64,000 bases of DNA from positions 1,070,269 to 1,134,268 of the forward strand of contig VXAY01001949.1 in NCBI GenBank assembly GCA_013399855.1, given 5' to 3'. The position numbers and the translations under genes are program-made. Within the stretch, counting starts at the first letter, position 1; every line of letters begins with the position of its first letter. Positions 49,931 to 63,848 of the stretch are shown here, one piece after another. This DNA comes from Oxyruncus cristatus. Lineage: Eukaryota > Chordata > Aves > Passeriformes > Cotingidae. The notes under the pieces were generated by a model. It was not told the origin of the DNA. It did no database searches and saw only the letters and a list, made by a program, of their open reading frames with translations.

Positions 49931-52900
49931 TTATAGGCAGCACATATATGCAAATACTGTACAAAGACATAAATGTATCTTTAAGGACAAAAAAGGACTA
50001 TATAAATGCACTACACATAACGAAAAGGTGTATGTCTCCCTTACGCCAAATACAAAAGAATGAAGTGAATTTCATAAATGGTAGATCCTGGTTTATATAT
50101 TCAGATATAAATACATCTGCTAAAAAGCGTACATAATTTTATTGCCTTGCTTGAATTCTAGAAGAATATCAGATTTCTATCACATATTATTAAGGTAGTC
50201 AAAGGCATTGTTAAAACATAGTGGTAAGGTTATATACAATTATAACGGAGTATGTTACAGTAACATTTAGAGGCAGCAATTTCTCCCAAAAGATACCTCC
50301 TGAAAACAAGTACTGAGACACTGTGACAAAATCAGACTTTTTTTTCCTCCTGTGACAACCCTCAGTTTCTTTGTTCGTTTCAATACTGTTACTGGTTCTG
50401 TTTGTAGGAGTCCCTAAATCTCAGCTTAACTGCTGTTATTGATTCTTAAGATCTGAAACACAGGTCTAAACAGAGTTTTTGCCAGCTCCTTAAGTGTCTT
50501 TCATATAAAACATTAAGGACATTGATATATTTGTTTTCTCTTCAGGAGAAGTACAGACAACTCTATAATTCTATACATCACCTTCATTGATTGGTTTATT
50601 TCTAAAAATATGTGACAATTTACCTGCAGGACACTTGTTCCTAACTCATTAAGAGCCATCAGTAAACCCTATGGTGTTCATTAAAAAGAAACTTCTGTAC
50701 ACAACAGCAAAAAAATATTTCCTTCAACAGTAGTTCAGCACTTTCAGATGGCTGTAAGGTCAAAGAAACAGATAACAAATACATTGAATGTAACCTCTGT
50801 TGTATCTCCTTATTCTGAGTGCATCCTGGAGGCAGAAGGGTTTGATTCAGGAATGTTGTTTACATTCACTCTGACCCTCTTACCCAGATTTTAATAATAT
50901 TTATTTTGTGGGGGTTCATAACTACTGAAATTTAGAAGAGAAGGTTTCTGGTGAAGTAATGAGCCCAAATACGACAAAACATCAATCAAAGCAGCTTGTG
51001 GCTTCTGACCCTTTCTGGGTTTGGTTTTATGACTTTCATATCTTTGAAGTTATGAAAAGGAGACAAGATATGACAGGTACTGTGCTTGGAGAAACCACTT
51101 AGTCAATTTAATTCCAGCCACCTGTGAGCAACACCACAGAACTACTTCAGCAAGTCTGAGTGCTCAGCTCCCTGTCTTTGTTTCACAGCAGTAACACATA
51201 AACGCTGCAATAGCTTGGGGGTGTATTTGACCAACTCTCTTTCAGCCCGTTGATGAAGTAAAGGATTTAAGTAAAAATGCAACAACATTGCATTTCAACA
51301 GTGCAATCAAACAAAATCGGAGATAACCTTCAGAAGACCAGGAAATCTATAACTGCAATGCAAAATGTGGTTGTGTGAAGTGTTAAAATAGTACTGTGGC
51401 TAGTTCTGCATGACAGGTGAACTGAAAGAAAATGAATCCTCACCTATATCATAGGTCAGGTCCTCAAGTAGGGCATTTCAGAAAAATTAGAACTGTTATC
51501 TCCCTGTTAGCTGTTCTAGAAGAAGAATACAGGTGGAAAGTGTTGGTTATTTCCAGCTTTTGAGCTAGTGAGGCTCAGGTACCAAGAAATTACACCTTGT
51601 CATGGCCTTTTGTGAAAAGCTGGATACTTAAGCAGTCCAAAGGACAGAGAAAATTCCTAATTTTAATCACATGACTTCAGTTTTATCAAGCAGGAGATTC
51701 TGGATTTGTCTTTGAACAGACCATAGTGGATCTTTCTGAAGTCAGTGAAGATGCTTCAATTTTCAGCAGAAGCTGAATCACTGCCTTAGGGAAATAAGAT
51801 TGCCATATTGATCTTTTGGGGAAGGGGAGGAGGTTTGGAAAAAACTTGCTTGTGTGCAGAAATAAAGTTACTCAAGTTACAAACAAGTTGAAAGAAAAGA
51901 GGAAAAGGCCACTGTGGCAGCCTTTTGGAATGCTAAACTCTTGCTGTAGGAGTGGCATCCTGCAGCAACCTCACGTAAAAATTGATAGACTGAATTACAG
52001 AGAAAAATGTGTGGACAGTAATCTTTTAATAATTTTTTTTTTTACATTTAAAATATTCATACTGAATACAGCAAAGATAACATTAGGAGTCTACTTATTT
52101 CAGAAACTAGAATTCTGGAAGTTTGTGGTACATTAGTTGAGGGTAAAGCCAGAAGGCAGGAAAAAGGATGAGGAAAGTAAGCATGTGTCTTTTTGTGCCA
52201 ATTTTCTCTCCTGCCTGAGGCTGCCACTTTGGTAATAACCTGAGTTTCTAGCACCTTATATTACACAGGAGGCTCAAGACTCTGAAAAGTTATGTACAAT
52301 AAAAATCTGAGAAATGTGTAGAGAGTAACAGTATCTGTTAAATCTTTAGGCTCATCTCTGTTAAATTTAGGCTTTCTGGTAGGAATAGGTTAGTTGGAAT
52401 GCTCTCATTCAGAGGCAGACAAATGACACCTGATTTTTAAAGGACGGGGAGCATATGTGATTGTGGAGGAAACAAGCCCTAGACCAGCATTTGGAGCACT
52501 GACCAGCATTTTAACTCTCTCAACAGATAAGTTTTAAACCCTTCATGAAAGATTTGCTCAGCTTTGTTTAAAGTCACACACACAATGCAGATAAATAGGC
52601 AGCATTTTAGGAACTTGGGTGTCACAAGAACAGCATTTATATTCCTTCTTCTAATTAGTTATCATAGGTCCAGCTTCTTATCAGGGACAGTAAAATAGAA
52701 AACACTATCAGGAGCTTCAGTCAAGTGTCAGCACTGATTTTTTTATTTTTTTTTAGGCACTGTACAAACTCAGAACAAAAGATAGTAGCTCTGCACTTCA
52801 CTCTCTGACAAATCTATTAACATGGCAGATGCTCTCCTTGCATCAAACATCAGAGTCTTTTACGCTTAATGGGCAGAATCTTCTCTCATTTTGAAACTGA

Positions 52901-53997
52901 GCTTCCTGAAGGAAGAAGAGGGAAGATCAAAGTACAATGAGAATGAGATGGAGAACAAGACCCAGGAGTTCTAATCCATTTATATCATCCTGTCTTTCAA
53001 TATTGTGAGCAAATCCCCCTGAAATGAATGCAGCCTATAGTGGAAGTTAATCCTGATCTGTGAGATTACGAAGTTGGAACAGAGATCTTCATATAAAGGA
53101 TAACAAGAGGATGGGTGTCAACTGTGTTCCTTGCCAAGCAGACAAAGGGAAAAAAAAACAGAACAGGAAACCTTGCTCTTTGGTGCTACTGTGAATTCAC
53201 ACTGTGGGAAAAGGTAATTCTCCCAAGAACTTCACAAAATATTTTGCAAGGCATTTGTTTGGATAATAGAAGAAAAGGAATACAAAACTACAATTAGTAA
53301 TTTTCTGGTCAGATAAGTTGTTGCTATGTAATATATACATGGCAAATTATGCAATATTTGTCAATATCACACTGTGTTTGAACTCATTTCATTTCCATTT
53401 TTAACACTGATTTTCTATATGGCTATTTTATATCTTTATTTACTTATAGGCATAAGTAGACAGAATAATATACAGGCTATTTTTTTGCTAGTGATTATGC
53501 ATCTTCTAACATAGCAAATGGTGGTGGTTATCATAGGAAATTATTATTGCATTATGAAAACCACTATGCAACTATGTGAGAGCACATGAAGTATATTATT
53601 TAAAATATTAATTTCTTTAGTCATGATTACATAGCAAATAACCTTTTCTTCCACACTGCAAGTAACTTGAAAAGTCAGTACCTCAGATGTTCATCTGCAA
53701 TATTTTGATAGTTACTCAGCCCACAAACACTGTTCTCCAACAACTCTCAGTGCACTGCTTTGCAAAAGGAAACAGGGTTTATAATATAACTGTTTATGCA
53801 CAATCAGAACTCTGAAAACTACAAAAAAATCAAGTCCCTGTTTCCTGTGGTAATTTTAAAGTTGTGAAATTCTTGCAGACTTTTCAGCAATAGTTTACTT
53901 AACTAGAAGAGATACGAGATATTTGCACTTAAACACTCCCCTTAAAATTGCCGGCAAAATTAAAAATGGATTTGCTAAAACTGTATCAACCTTTTAG
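49931..53997. other. Non-coding sequence, nothing recognised
   Basis: AT-rich unique sequence with an octamer ATGCAAAT at 49948-49955. No supported feature. Confidence 0.5.
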
Positions 53998-54258
53998 ATA
54001 CCAACTCAGAATAACAGTCAGTTTGTGCCTGATACAACCTCATTAAGGGCAACAGACGAATTCTTTCTGATTTCAAAGGCACTTGAACATGGCCCTAAGG
54101 AGCAGATCACTCTCGGCCTTATTGGAAATGTGGAGATTGGAGATTCACAGAAAGGATTTAACTTTCCTCTGTCGATAATCCTACGAGCATCAAGGAAGAG
54201 AAATATGCACTATGCTTTTAGCTACATTGTCATAGAAATTATGTCTCCAGAATTCTAG
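53998..54258 (+). other. 86-codon open frame with protein-like composition, unidentified
   Basis: Open from the codon after TAG (53995-53997) to TAG at 54256-54258, in an otherwise stop-rich AT-rich region. It has no ATG in its first half, keeps several CpGs and uses a balanced mix of charged and hydrophobic residues; the middle includes KEQITLGLIGNVEIGDSQKG. It is preceded by 'cagaataacag', a poor acceptor, and no good donor follows before the stop. I recognise no family. It may be an exon fragment, a gene relic, a conserved element or chance. Confidence 0.15.
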
Positions 54259-57200
54259 GATGTGTAATACAAAACCACACTGCTTTCAAACCCTCCATTT
54301 TACTAGGAGAACTGCTCTCAATACCCCATCAAACCTATCTATTTAATTTATTGAGTTAAATATTGAAGAATAACAACGCTCCCAAGTTAGGAATGCCACA
54401 CCACACAGTTAGATTACTCATGTGCTGGAGCAGTTGAAATATATCAAGATGTCTCCTGAAAACCAAGTTAAGAACTAAAATGTGATCTCAGCAAACCAGA
54501 AACTAGTGGCACATACTGCAAGTTCATGTTTGATTTTGAATCAACATCAACATGTGGGTGTCATGATCATTTGTTATTTATAAAGCATTTTCAGAAACAC
54601 AGATTCTAAACCTGCATGTAGAATACAGCAGGAAAATGCTAGTCAAGGGACAGTATTATGGGGTTTAATAATTCCAGACATAAGCCCATCAGTATGGGCT
54701 CCAAAGTGCTTTCATAGACAATTTTGTGTGAAATACATAGTTAAGATGTAAAATTTTGACTCTGTAGCTAGAAGTTGAGTGAGGAACTTTTTATTCAGGG
54801 ATACTATGAGACTGAATTGGTCTAGCTCAATCACAGAACCTTCATGCTGCAGCCTGATGTATGAATCAGCCAGGATAAAAACTGATTCCTGTTCTCATAG
54901 GCAAAGCTGAAAGGATGTAAAGTTGAAGGTAACTTCCCATACATAATCCAAAATGTAATAAATGGCCATTTTTTCCCAGCTGAAATGCAAATGAAGGGGG
55001 AGACGAACAGAGGCGGGAAGAGAACACAAGTACTGTAGAGGTCAAGCACTAGAACAAGGAAGAATTTATAATGATTGTTTTTAAACATTCCGAAGCCAGC
55101 TTTTTTCTCCTTTTCAAGGTATTTGAGGTGAGTACACAAGGATACAGAGCTTGTGCTTAGGCATCTATATTTTGTTCTAGGTCAGATTAAGCTAATGTAA
55201 TAAAGTAATGGAAAACCACTGATGGATCTTGGCTGAAGACATGGATGTCAAACTTTCTTTAGATAACAAAAACACTGTTTGACAGAGAAAGGTATTTGTT
55301 AGTGACTTTCCATCTACTACAAAGCACCTTGAGTTGTCTTGGCACAGTGACTTGCCATATGGAGTGATGTGTGACCTGTGTTAATTTTGTTCCTATCAAG
55401 ACATTTTGTTCAATTTCCACAGAGATGTTGTGATGGAAATTATTGGCTACATATGGCAGCTGGAATACATGAGCACTTGCAGCCTTTTTAGGACATTTAG
55501 AACGGATCATAATTCCATAACAAAATGCCAAGAATTCTTTACCATTATTAGTCTCTGTTACCAGAAGAAAAAAGTATCCTTGTAGTAACAAAAATAATAT
55601 TGCTTCATTTCCTAGTAATGGGGCAATTAACTAAGTTATCCTTCAACATTTTTTCCTAATGGAAAATATTTGAATATTCAGTTGCAACTGTTACATTAAG
55701 CCTTAGCAGCAGTACATTTCTTTGATAAACACTGTTCCCCTACACTTATGCCAGCAACTGTTCTTAAGGCAGCAACAACTATTCTAAAGGAAAGATTTGA
55801 TCAGGCCTTGTTTCTATCTCTGTAATGGAAAAAGCTGTTTTGCTCATTGTTTTGGGTGCTGACTCTTTTGCCTTCCTTTAGACCATATCCACCTCTTCTC
55901 TGAGTGCGAACCCATTTATACTGAATAATATTGGCCATTCTTTACAGCCCTTTAACTGCTTCCTCCATTTTCTTAATGCCTTTTCTGCAAAACCCCGTCA
56001 TTCTTCCAGTCCCCTTTTCATATGATCTTCAGTGGTACAGCCACCACTCTAGCTCCTTTCTCATCTGCAGCTCTTAGATAACATGAGTTTTTCTACATCA
56101 CCCTGTCTCATTGTCTGCTTATGTCACAAGGATTACCAGAGTAGTGCTGCTTTTTCTTTAGAGGCAGCAAACAGTAACTAAATGAACATTGATTATTGGT
56201 CAAGCAAATGAATGCGATTTTTACAGAAACATGCCCTTTCTGGCACAGGCCTGGAAGATGCAGCTGGCACCACCAAGCAAACACAACACTGAATTCTTTC
56301 TGAAATGACAGTGGCCAAAGGAGCTGTTCTTGGGAACCTCGTAATTACATAAACCATATTTCTGTTATCTTGGATATCAAGTATCTGGGAGATATTCTAT
56401 CAAGTTATGAACTTACCTGTTTTCAGCTGATGAGTTTCAGATAATCACAGATCATTTCATATAAAAAATTACATCAGTTCTGCAACAGACCAATAAACAG
56501 AGTGTCTTTGTTTCAGTACCTACCCATTTTACCAATGTTGCTTTATTTGCTTTATTTGAAATATACTTTGCACTTTAACTGGCCTCTACTTTCTAGTAGA
56601 GCCCAAAGATCACTTGTTATCAAGAATATCCTTATTAAATAATTTATAACAGTACTACTAGCATAAGTCCCATTATTCAGAAAGTTATTTTTAAAGACTA
56701 AAAAGTACACAGGTAAACTGAGTAAGAAATGGGAAAAAAAGCATACATATATTACAGCAATTTATTAAAAAAATGATAATGCATTTGGGTTACGTCCTGT
56801 GCTGTTATTTGCCTCAGTGCAAGTCCAGGGTCAAAATCTGAACAAGCAGAAAACGAATTGAAGCAAGATATTTGATTATGACTATGAGAATCTTCTTTTT
56901 GACAGGCTTTGTATTAATCCTTTTCCTATTCCACTGGGGTGACCATGGGAATACTAAGGGAATTATTTGAAGACGAGTTTCATCTGGTCTAAAACATCCT
57001 CATTAGCACTGATGATGTGCATGTTGTAGACAACCCATTCTGACTTTAAAAACATCGGCTAAAATACGCAAGGCTGAGAGACAGAAAAAGTTGAGATAAA
57101 GTTTTTGCTCACATAAATTGTAACAGCAGTGAAGTCAGCAGAACAGCAGGAATAATTTCCAACCATTTTTATACGTTAGCTAATCCCATTTGTTTTGCCA

Positions 57201-60200
57201 GTATGTCCCACATGACACTATCTCATCTGTCACTGAGTGGGTGGGTACATGTTCACACGCAGTGATTGAAAAAATATGACCAATTGCAGAGTAAAGAGAA
57301 AGCTGAAGAAGAAGGGAAGGAATATGACTTGAAGCTCTCCACACACAATAATAACCTGCATCTTGCATGCCTGAGAGTCTTGCATGAAAATTTTGGTAAA
57401 CCCAGAATATTAAAAATATTCTTTTCACCTAGGCAAGCTGTGAGAAACCGTGCCATACGTTCAGCCAGTTTTTAAATGGTAGCTGAAATCCATTCCCTTC
57501 CCCTACCTTCTTCCCAATATTTTCATCTACAGAAATACTCATAAAAAACACCAGTATTTTTTTCCCAGAGCAATGTAACTTCATCCAACACCCCAGGTTG
57601 CTATCAGAAGTCTACTTTAGCAATACTCCTGTGTACACTGTTTATTACTTTTAAGAAAGAAACAGAGCTGAGGCTACAGAAACTGAAACATTTTCAACAT
57701 TTTGATTATATAAACTAATAAATATTCTCCTCCCAGACCTACGATCCTAGAAGTCAATACTTTCTGAAAATAAAGTGTTTCTTACTTTCCATATTAAAAA
57801 AAATAACAATCAATAAAGAGGTCAAAGGTTTTTCTTCACTAGGTATTTTTATACCACTTTATCTTTTTTTTTTTCTTCCCCCTTCTCTTCTCATGAACAA
57901 CATCTAACATTAGAAAGCTGTAATAATCACAGCTTCAAGTGTCTGTTGTTTCAGTTGAATTTAAGACATAGACTCATGCAGAGAGGTGACAAACACATGA
58001 TTGCAGGTATTTGCAACAGATAACCGTGTTTCCTTTTCCTCCTAAGGTTTATTACCTGACCTTATGGCATCCCATTTTAAATAAGGCTCTAGCAAAGCCT
58101 TATTTTATCGTATCCTTATCTACATCACTGATTTAAAGTGCAGTAGCAGATATATTGAAAACATATTGCCTTTATGTGATTTATATTTGTGCATGTCACT
58201 GAATCATAAGGGCTATTAAGTCTTCAGGGCAGGAATCATCTCTGATGATACATCTGGTAAATGTATCACATTTTTTTAGTAGATACGCGGTCCAAAATTA
58301 GGTTTCAGTTACACTGAAAAAAAATATATCAATAATCAGTAACAACAATTCCTTTCTAGCTTCCTATTTATGCAATCAGTTGATGAACATAAAGATCTTT
58401 CAAGTTTTGTCCTACCAAAATTAAGAAGAGGAAAACCTTTATGTTATTATAATAGAACAGGAACTCTACTTAGCTTGATAATAATGATCCTTTAAGGCTT
58501 CTTAATTTAAGTGCCATCCTGAAGAAAAAGAAATTGGACGAAAGAATAGCCTGATTTTATCTTTTCATACTTTTCTGCTTCCATTCAAACTTTTTGAAGA
58601 AATGTCATGTTTTTCTGAGATAAAATTCTAAGCTATCCTTTCCCATCTTCTCTGTAGTTCTGTACAGTTAGATTAATACTGTAATGAATGGAGCAGGGCT
58701 GTTTCGTAGCTCCCTCTGGAACTCAAAAAGGAAAATTGGATGACTTGACAAAGCTCATTTGCACTCAGCAGATTGCCTAAAATCCATCTTAGGATAAACA
58801 GGAAAACAATGTGAAACAAGTGTTAGAACAGACTGCCTTGCATAGGCCTGGGCTGTCCTCAGCATCCACTGCTTGCTCAAATATACTCCAAAAAATATCA
58901 TTCACTCACCAGATTGCCAATGCTCTTTATTTAATATCATGAGTTGACCCACTGGAGGTTTTTCACTTGTGGAATGATGATGATTTCAAATCAAAAAGCA
59001 GCCAAAACCAAACCCAAGAAAACCACCAAAGAATAAAACCCCACACCTAAAGCTATTGAAAAATTAGACCTTAATAAAAATTTACCAGAGTATTCCTATC
59101 TGCAGGGTTAGTGCCAATAGTTCCTGAACACTGGAGAGAAAGCAGTGGTTGCCACAGCTCCCACTACATAACTATCAAGAAAGGTTGGCAAAAAAAAAAG
59201 AAAAAAAAAGAGAGAAAGAAACAGCTGAAATTGGTTTCCCACATTTAGAGTATTAATCACAAGGTAGTTGCCAAATGTCCTTTTATGCTGAGATAAGTAG
59301 TCCCCCAGCTTGTAGTCTTTATTTTATTTGTCACAAGTAAGTTATTAAGTCAGGATTCAAATTCTGCTTTAAAAAATTGGCTTAAGAATTAGAACTGTAC
59401 TTTGCAGATACTGGACTAGTCTGTTCCCTCCAGTTGTTTTTGTAGTTTGATCAATAGGTCACCAGCTCTCCGGCTTCTTGACTTGCACTAAGTGGCAACA
59501 ATTTTGATAAGCGAACTACGAAACAGCAAAGCAGCCAAACAGCTTTGGTATATACATGTTGATTTCCTTCTTACACATAATTATGGGAAGAGAATATGTA
59601 GTATATTTATGGGAAGAAGAATCCAGAGGGTTCTTATTTATTAAATACAAGAACAGCATTTACGAATTGATACACACAGATATAAGATTACTGCTGAGCA
59701 CTCAACATGAGAAGAGATGGCTAGGCTGCTCATCTTGTGCCAGGGGCTAACTTAACCAATTACAGTTTTCTCTAAGTCACATTTTTACTGCTTAATTTTT
59801 TTTGTCACAAATTGAGCAACAAAGGCAAGTTAATTTGTGGCAATATACTTAGAAATCAGCATTGGCACTGTTATACGAAAAACACTGTAGGGAAAAAGCA
59901 TAATACAACAAAAATCCTCAGAAGGATTAATGATATTCTTCCTTTTTCCACGGACTTCAAAACACCCCATAGAAACACTAAGTGTTTCTTCAGTTTTCAT
60001 ACCTCAGCTTTTTTAACAACTACTTTTCCAGCTTGTCCATTCCAGTTTGTTGCTTCCTTCCTGTTTATGCCTTGGACTCTTCCCTGTAGGAAACAGGGTA
60101 TAGGCAGCAGGCAAAATACTGTGTCCCTACAACAATGACTCAAGTGCTGGGTTTTGTACACGACACTGAAATTTCACTACCTACACTGGCATCAGTGAAC

Positions 60201-63200
60201 ATGTTCCTACCACAGCATGGAACAAGTTCCCGTGCTCATCTGCCTTCCTTTGAGAATATGCATATACTGTATCATATAGCAAGAGAGTTCTAACCGATTT
60301 AAGGTATCACAATATCCTACTTACTCAGGTAGGAAAAATTGTTTTGAACCTGATAATGGTTGGCGTGAGCCTTAAAACAAGAATGCACATGAATTATGTG
60401 GACACACAACAAACGAGAAATAAACCTTCTTATGATCCAATGGATCCTTACAGTCACTTCAGTGCTCAGGTTTACAGGTCCCTAAGACTAAAACATTTTT
60501 TCTTACTGTTGAAAACCTCAAACTGTCTTTCTGGAGCAAAAGGGAAGATCAGGCATAACCTCCATATTGCTCTGATGGTCCTAAAATATGGCTTTTAACT
60601 ATGAGAGGGGGCAAGCACAGCTATTACTGAAATAAAAAGATAATACATATCAATACCTTCTGAATTATCTAGAGAGCAGTCTGTGGTGGCTGCAGACACA
60701 CTAGTTCAGAGCTGTATGACTTGGAGCAACTGGTTCTGGTGAATGCCAGTCAGTTTTGTGGAAGAATTAACGAATTAATGTCAGGAGTGTGCCTGAATGC
60801 ATTATGGTTATTAAACCTGATTATCAATATTAAGAAGCTAGTTTTTAATTATGTTAACTGTTTATTTCTTAATGTCTTAACCAAACAGGGAAAAAAAATC
60901 AACAGTTTATAAAGAGATGGAACACAGTAGAATTTTATAAGATTTCCCTTCTTTAAAATCATGGGTAGATTCTATCTGACTTTGAACCATTTGCTCTGCT
61001 GCAAAATGACTGTAACTATCACTATTATGACTGGCATCAATACAAGCCCTTTAAGCTCTGAAGTAAGTAAATAAATAGATTAAAAGAAAATTTATCACAG
61101 AGTGGCTTACTGACAAACCACAATAATTTTCTAGCAAACCTCAAGCTTCTTAAACAAAAGAAAGAATCTGGTATCTCCTGAGGCCAGTGCAATCTCTCAA
61201 TTTACACTGTGTTGTACTGGAAGAGACTCTAAGTAAGCCACAGAGACAAGCATTAAATCTACTGCTTTAAAACACTGCATCCTCTCATTCAAAGAGGCTC
61301 ATTAAGTAAATCTGACATATAACGCTGCAAATCTTTTCCATGCCGCAAACATTTCCTTACAAATCAACAATAATAAAGAAATCCAAGCCTGATCCTAAAG
61401 CTTTTATTTTGAAACTTCAGTGAGGAGTTGAGATTTAATCTCCTCCAAATTGAATTAAGCACCTTAAATTAGCAATACAAATTCAGTATTCCTGAGCTCT
61501 CATGAATCTAAGTGACAGGTGAAGAAAGACCTCCAGCTCAGACACATAGAGTACTTGATCAAGACAGAAGTGAACACAGCTCACTCATATTTAAAACATT
61601 CTTTCATATATTTTTAATAAAACAACTGATACAAATTCAAAACCAACTTCATAAATCAAACATTATTCAGTGTATGAGGCTTCAAGGTTTCCCCTGTTAT
61701 GGCTGTGAGCATGCCTGTCTCTGAGACAAGGGTTTTGCACTTGAATGCTTGAGGTTTTATGAAAGGTTTATTGGATTTCATAGTCCCTTAAGGGGAAACC
61801 CTTTAAATGTCTTTGCAATTATAAGTCTAATAACAATTTCAGCTCTTGGACAGAGCCTTGACTTGACAAAGATAAGGAACTGGAAGTTGCTCAGTCAATA
61901 CAAAGCTATTAATCTCTGTCACCCTGCTGTCATTGTGGCTCAGGGAAACAATGTAGTTTCTTGACCTACGTGAAGCCGTGTAGTGATTTTATTCAGGATG
62001 TCAGCATTCATCAGCACAGATTTTGTCACACCCTGACTCACTTGAAGAGCTCCCAGTTCTTTATCTTGACTGCATTGACACCCTTCAGATACCAGGAGTT
62101 TGTTTCAGTCTCTGCTTATTATTATTATTTAGCACTTACTCATGTGTAAAAGCCTCCAAGAATAAAGTTTTGAGTTGGAATAAGAGTGGTTTCATCACTG
62201 CCTTCTGTGTCCTCAGAGGACAGTTTGAAGTTGCCAAATGCCATACATGTTTGCATATTCAACTGAAGGTTAATTTTGTTCATCTTTAGTAAAATTAGAT
62301 TTGTATTTTTCCTTAGTGGTGCACTTTTTAAGGTCATCCTTCCGTGGTCTTGAGAGATAATGTGAGAAAGTTGATCAAACTCTTAGCAAATTATCCAGCC
62401 ACTGTTATCATTCATGAGCTAGAAATGCACAATTAGTGTGGATTCATCTCAAATAAGCCAAGTTTACCTTTCTTTCTTGGTTAGTGTACCCATTCCATAT
62501 GAGAAGCTACAGCACAGATTAGTTAATGAACCCATTCTAAAGGTTTGTGAGCAATGAAAAGACCACTTACTTTCTTCCAGAAGACTTTGAAGAAAAGTAT
62601 AGTGATAGTTTAATGGAGGTACATCAGGAATGTGCTGACATAAATAGTATGACTTCATCAAACATCACATGCAAACAGCAAACTGATGTAAAAAGAAGTA
62701 ATCTAAGCAGTCCATACAGAATGATAACTGCACTCAAATCTTTAATAAATATTTGCTGAAGGAATTCTTGAGTAATGAAAATGTGTACCACAAAAAAAGC
62801 TAATTATATTATTAGTTAAATAGTGGATGAATGATCATTAGATGGCTTACTTTAACTGCCAAACAATATTTACTAAACAATATATATGAATCAAGCAAAA
62901 CCTATATTAATGATCTCCTTAACAAAATACTTAACAGTACAGTATTTTTGTACTACACTAAATGGAACTTCACTGACTTCAGCAAAACTATTCCAGAATT
63001 TCTCTGAATAAATAAGATTTTCAAAGTGAAATTACATTCTACCAAATCTGCAATGTTGATAATTTTATAAAGTATAATGAATATGGATGATACTGTAAAA
63101 TTGCAAGGGTATTATGTTTCTGGGGTTTGTGGTTTGGTTTGCAGGAGCTTTAATTGAGTAATTTGAATAAAAGGAACTAGAAGAGAAAACTAACTAACTA

Positions 63201-63400
63201 AAATTACAGCAATTAATTATATTTCCTTCAGATAGTATAGGAGCTTTCTATCAATTCTTTTTTTTTTTTACATCAGTTCTTCTTCACTCCTCTATTTGTC
63301 CCTTTATGATGTTCCCCTCTTTGTCCTACTACTACCTTTGCATTCTTATACTTTCTTGCCCTTGCATCTGTCTCTACCCTCCATCTGTTTTGCTGAACAG
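54259..63400. other. Long non-coding interval, nothing recognised
   Basis: AT-rich unique sequence with small A/G patches (59190-59222), a T-run near 57864 and an octamer ATGCAAAT at 54985-54992. Open frames on both strands are short and without recognisable domains. No CR1, RNA gene or CpG island seen. Confidence 0.5.
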
Positions 63401-63569
63401 GTTGCAGAGCAAGTTATATAATAATTTTGAACTCCTCCTGCTGAAATTGGCTGCAACCAGCCTGCTGGTCTTACACTTGCTGAGTCAACCTGCTCCTTTA
63501 GATGTAGTCCTTCCAGTGTACGAGACTGACAGAGGCAGTGCTGGTTCAGCAAAGTCACCATGAATAAAG
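63401..63569 (+). CDS. Candidate first coding exon: untranslated leader plus four-codon start
   Basis: A pyrimidine-rich run ending 'tgctgaacag' at 63400 could serve as the acceptor of a 169-base exon. The exon ends with a Kozak-like 'gtcaccATGaat' (ATG at 63560-63562), giving Met-Asn-Lys and one base of the fourth codon, directly followed by the strong donor G|GTGAGA at 63570. The splice leaves phase 1, which is exactly the phase opened by the candidate exon at 63849, so the join gives Gly as residue 4. Upstream bases of this exon would be 5' untranslated, or the exon may begin at a nearby promoter instead. I do not recognise the protein. Phase agreement and two good splice sites are the only support. 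Confidence 0.22.
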
Positions 63570-63848
63570 GTGAGAGTAGGCAGCTGCAAAAATAAACTAA
63601 GAATCAGCTTCAAATTAAATTTTTGGCTGTTTTTTTCTCTGTATGCTTCAGAGTATGAAATTTTTGAAGCTGTGTCATAAAGTAGGCTCACCTGCTTAAG
63701 GAAAGTAGTTCCATTACTTCCTCTTTTTATACTGGACAACCCTAAAAATCAACTAGCTCAGAAGACATTCATTAAAGTGTCTTCTGGTAGCTACAGAAAT
63801 TGAAGTGAATGAGAAAACTGAATTAATGTATCATTTGTCTTCTTCTAG
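63570..63848 (+). other. Candidate intron of about 279 bases
   Basis: Begins GTGAGA and ends with a T-rich tract and 'cttcttctag'. The length is ordinary for a short bird intron. Contains nothing else recognised. Confidence 0.2.
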
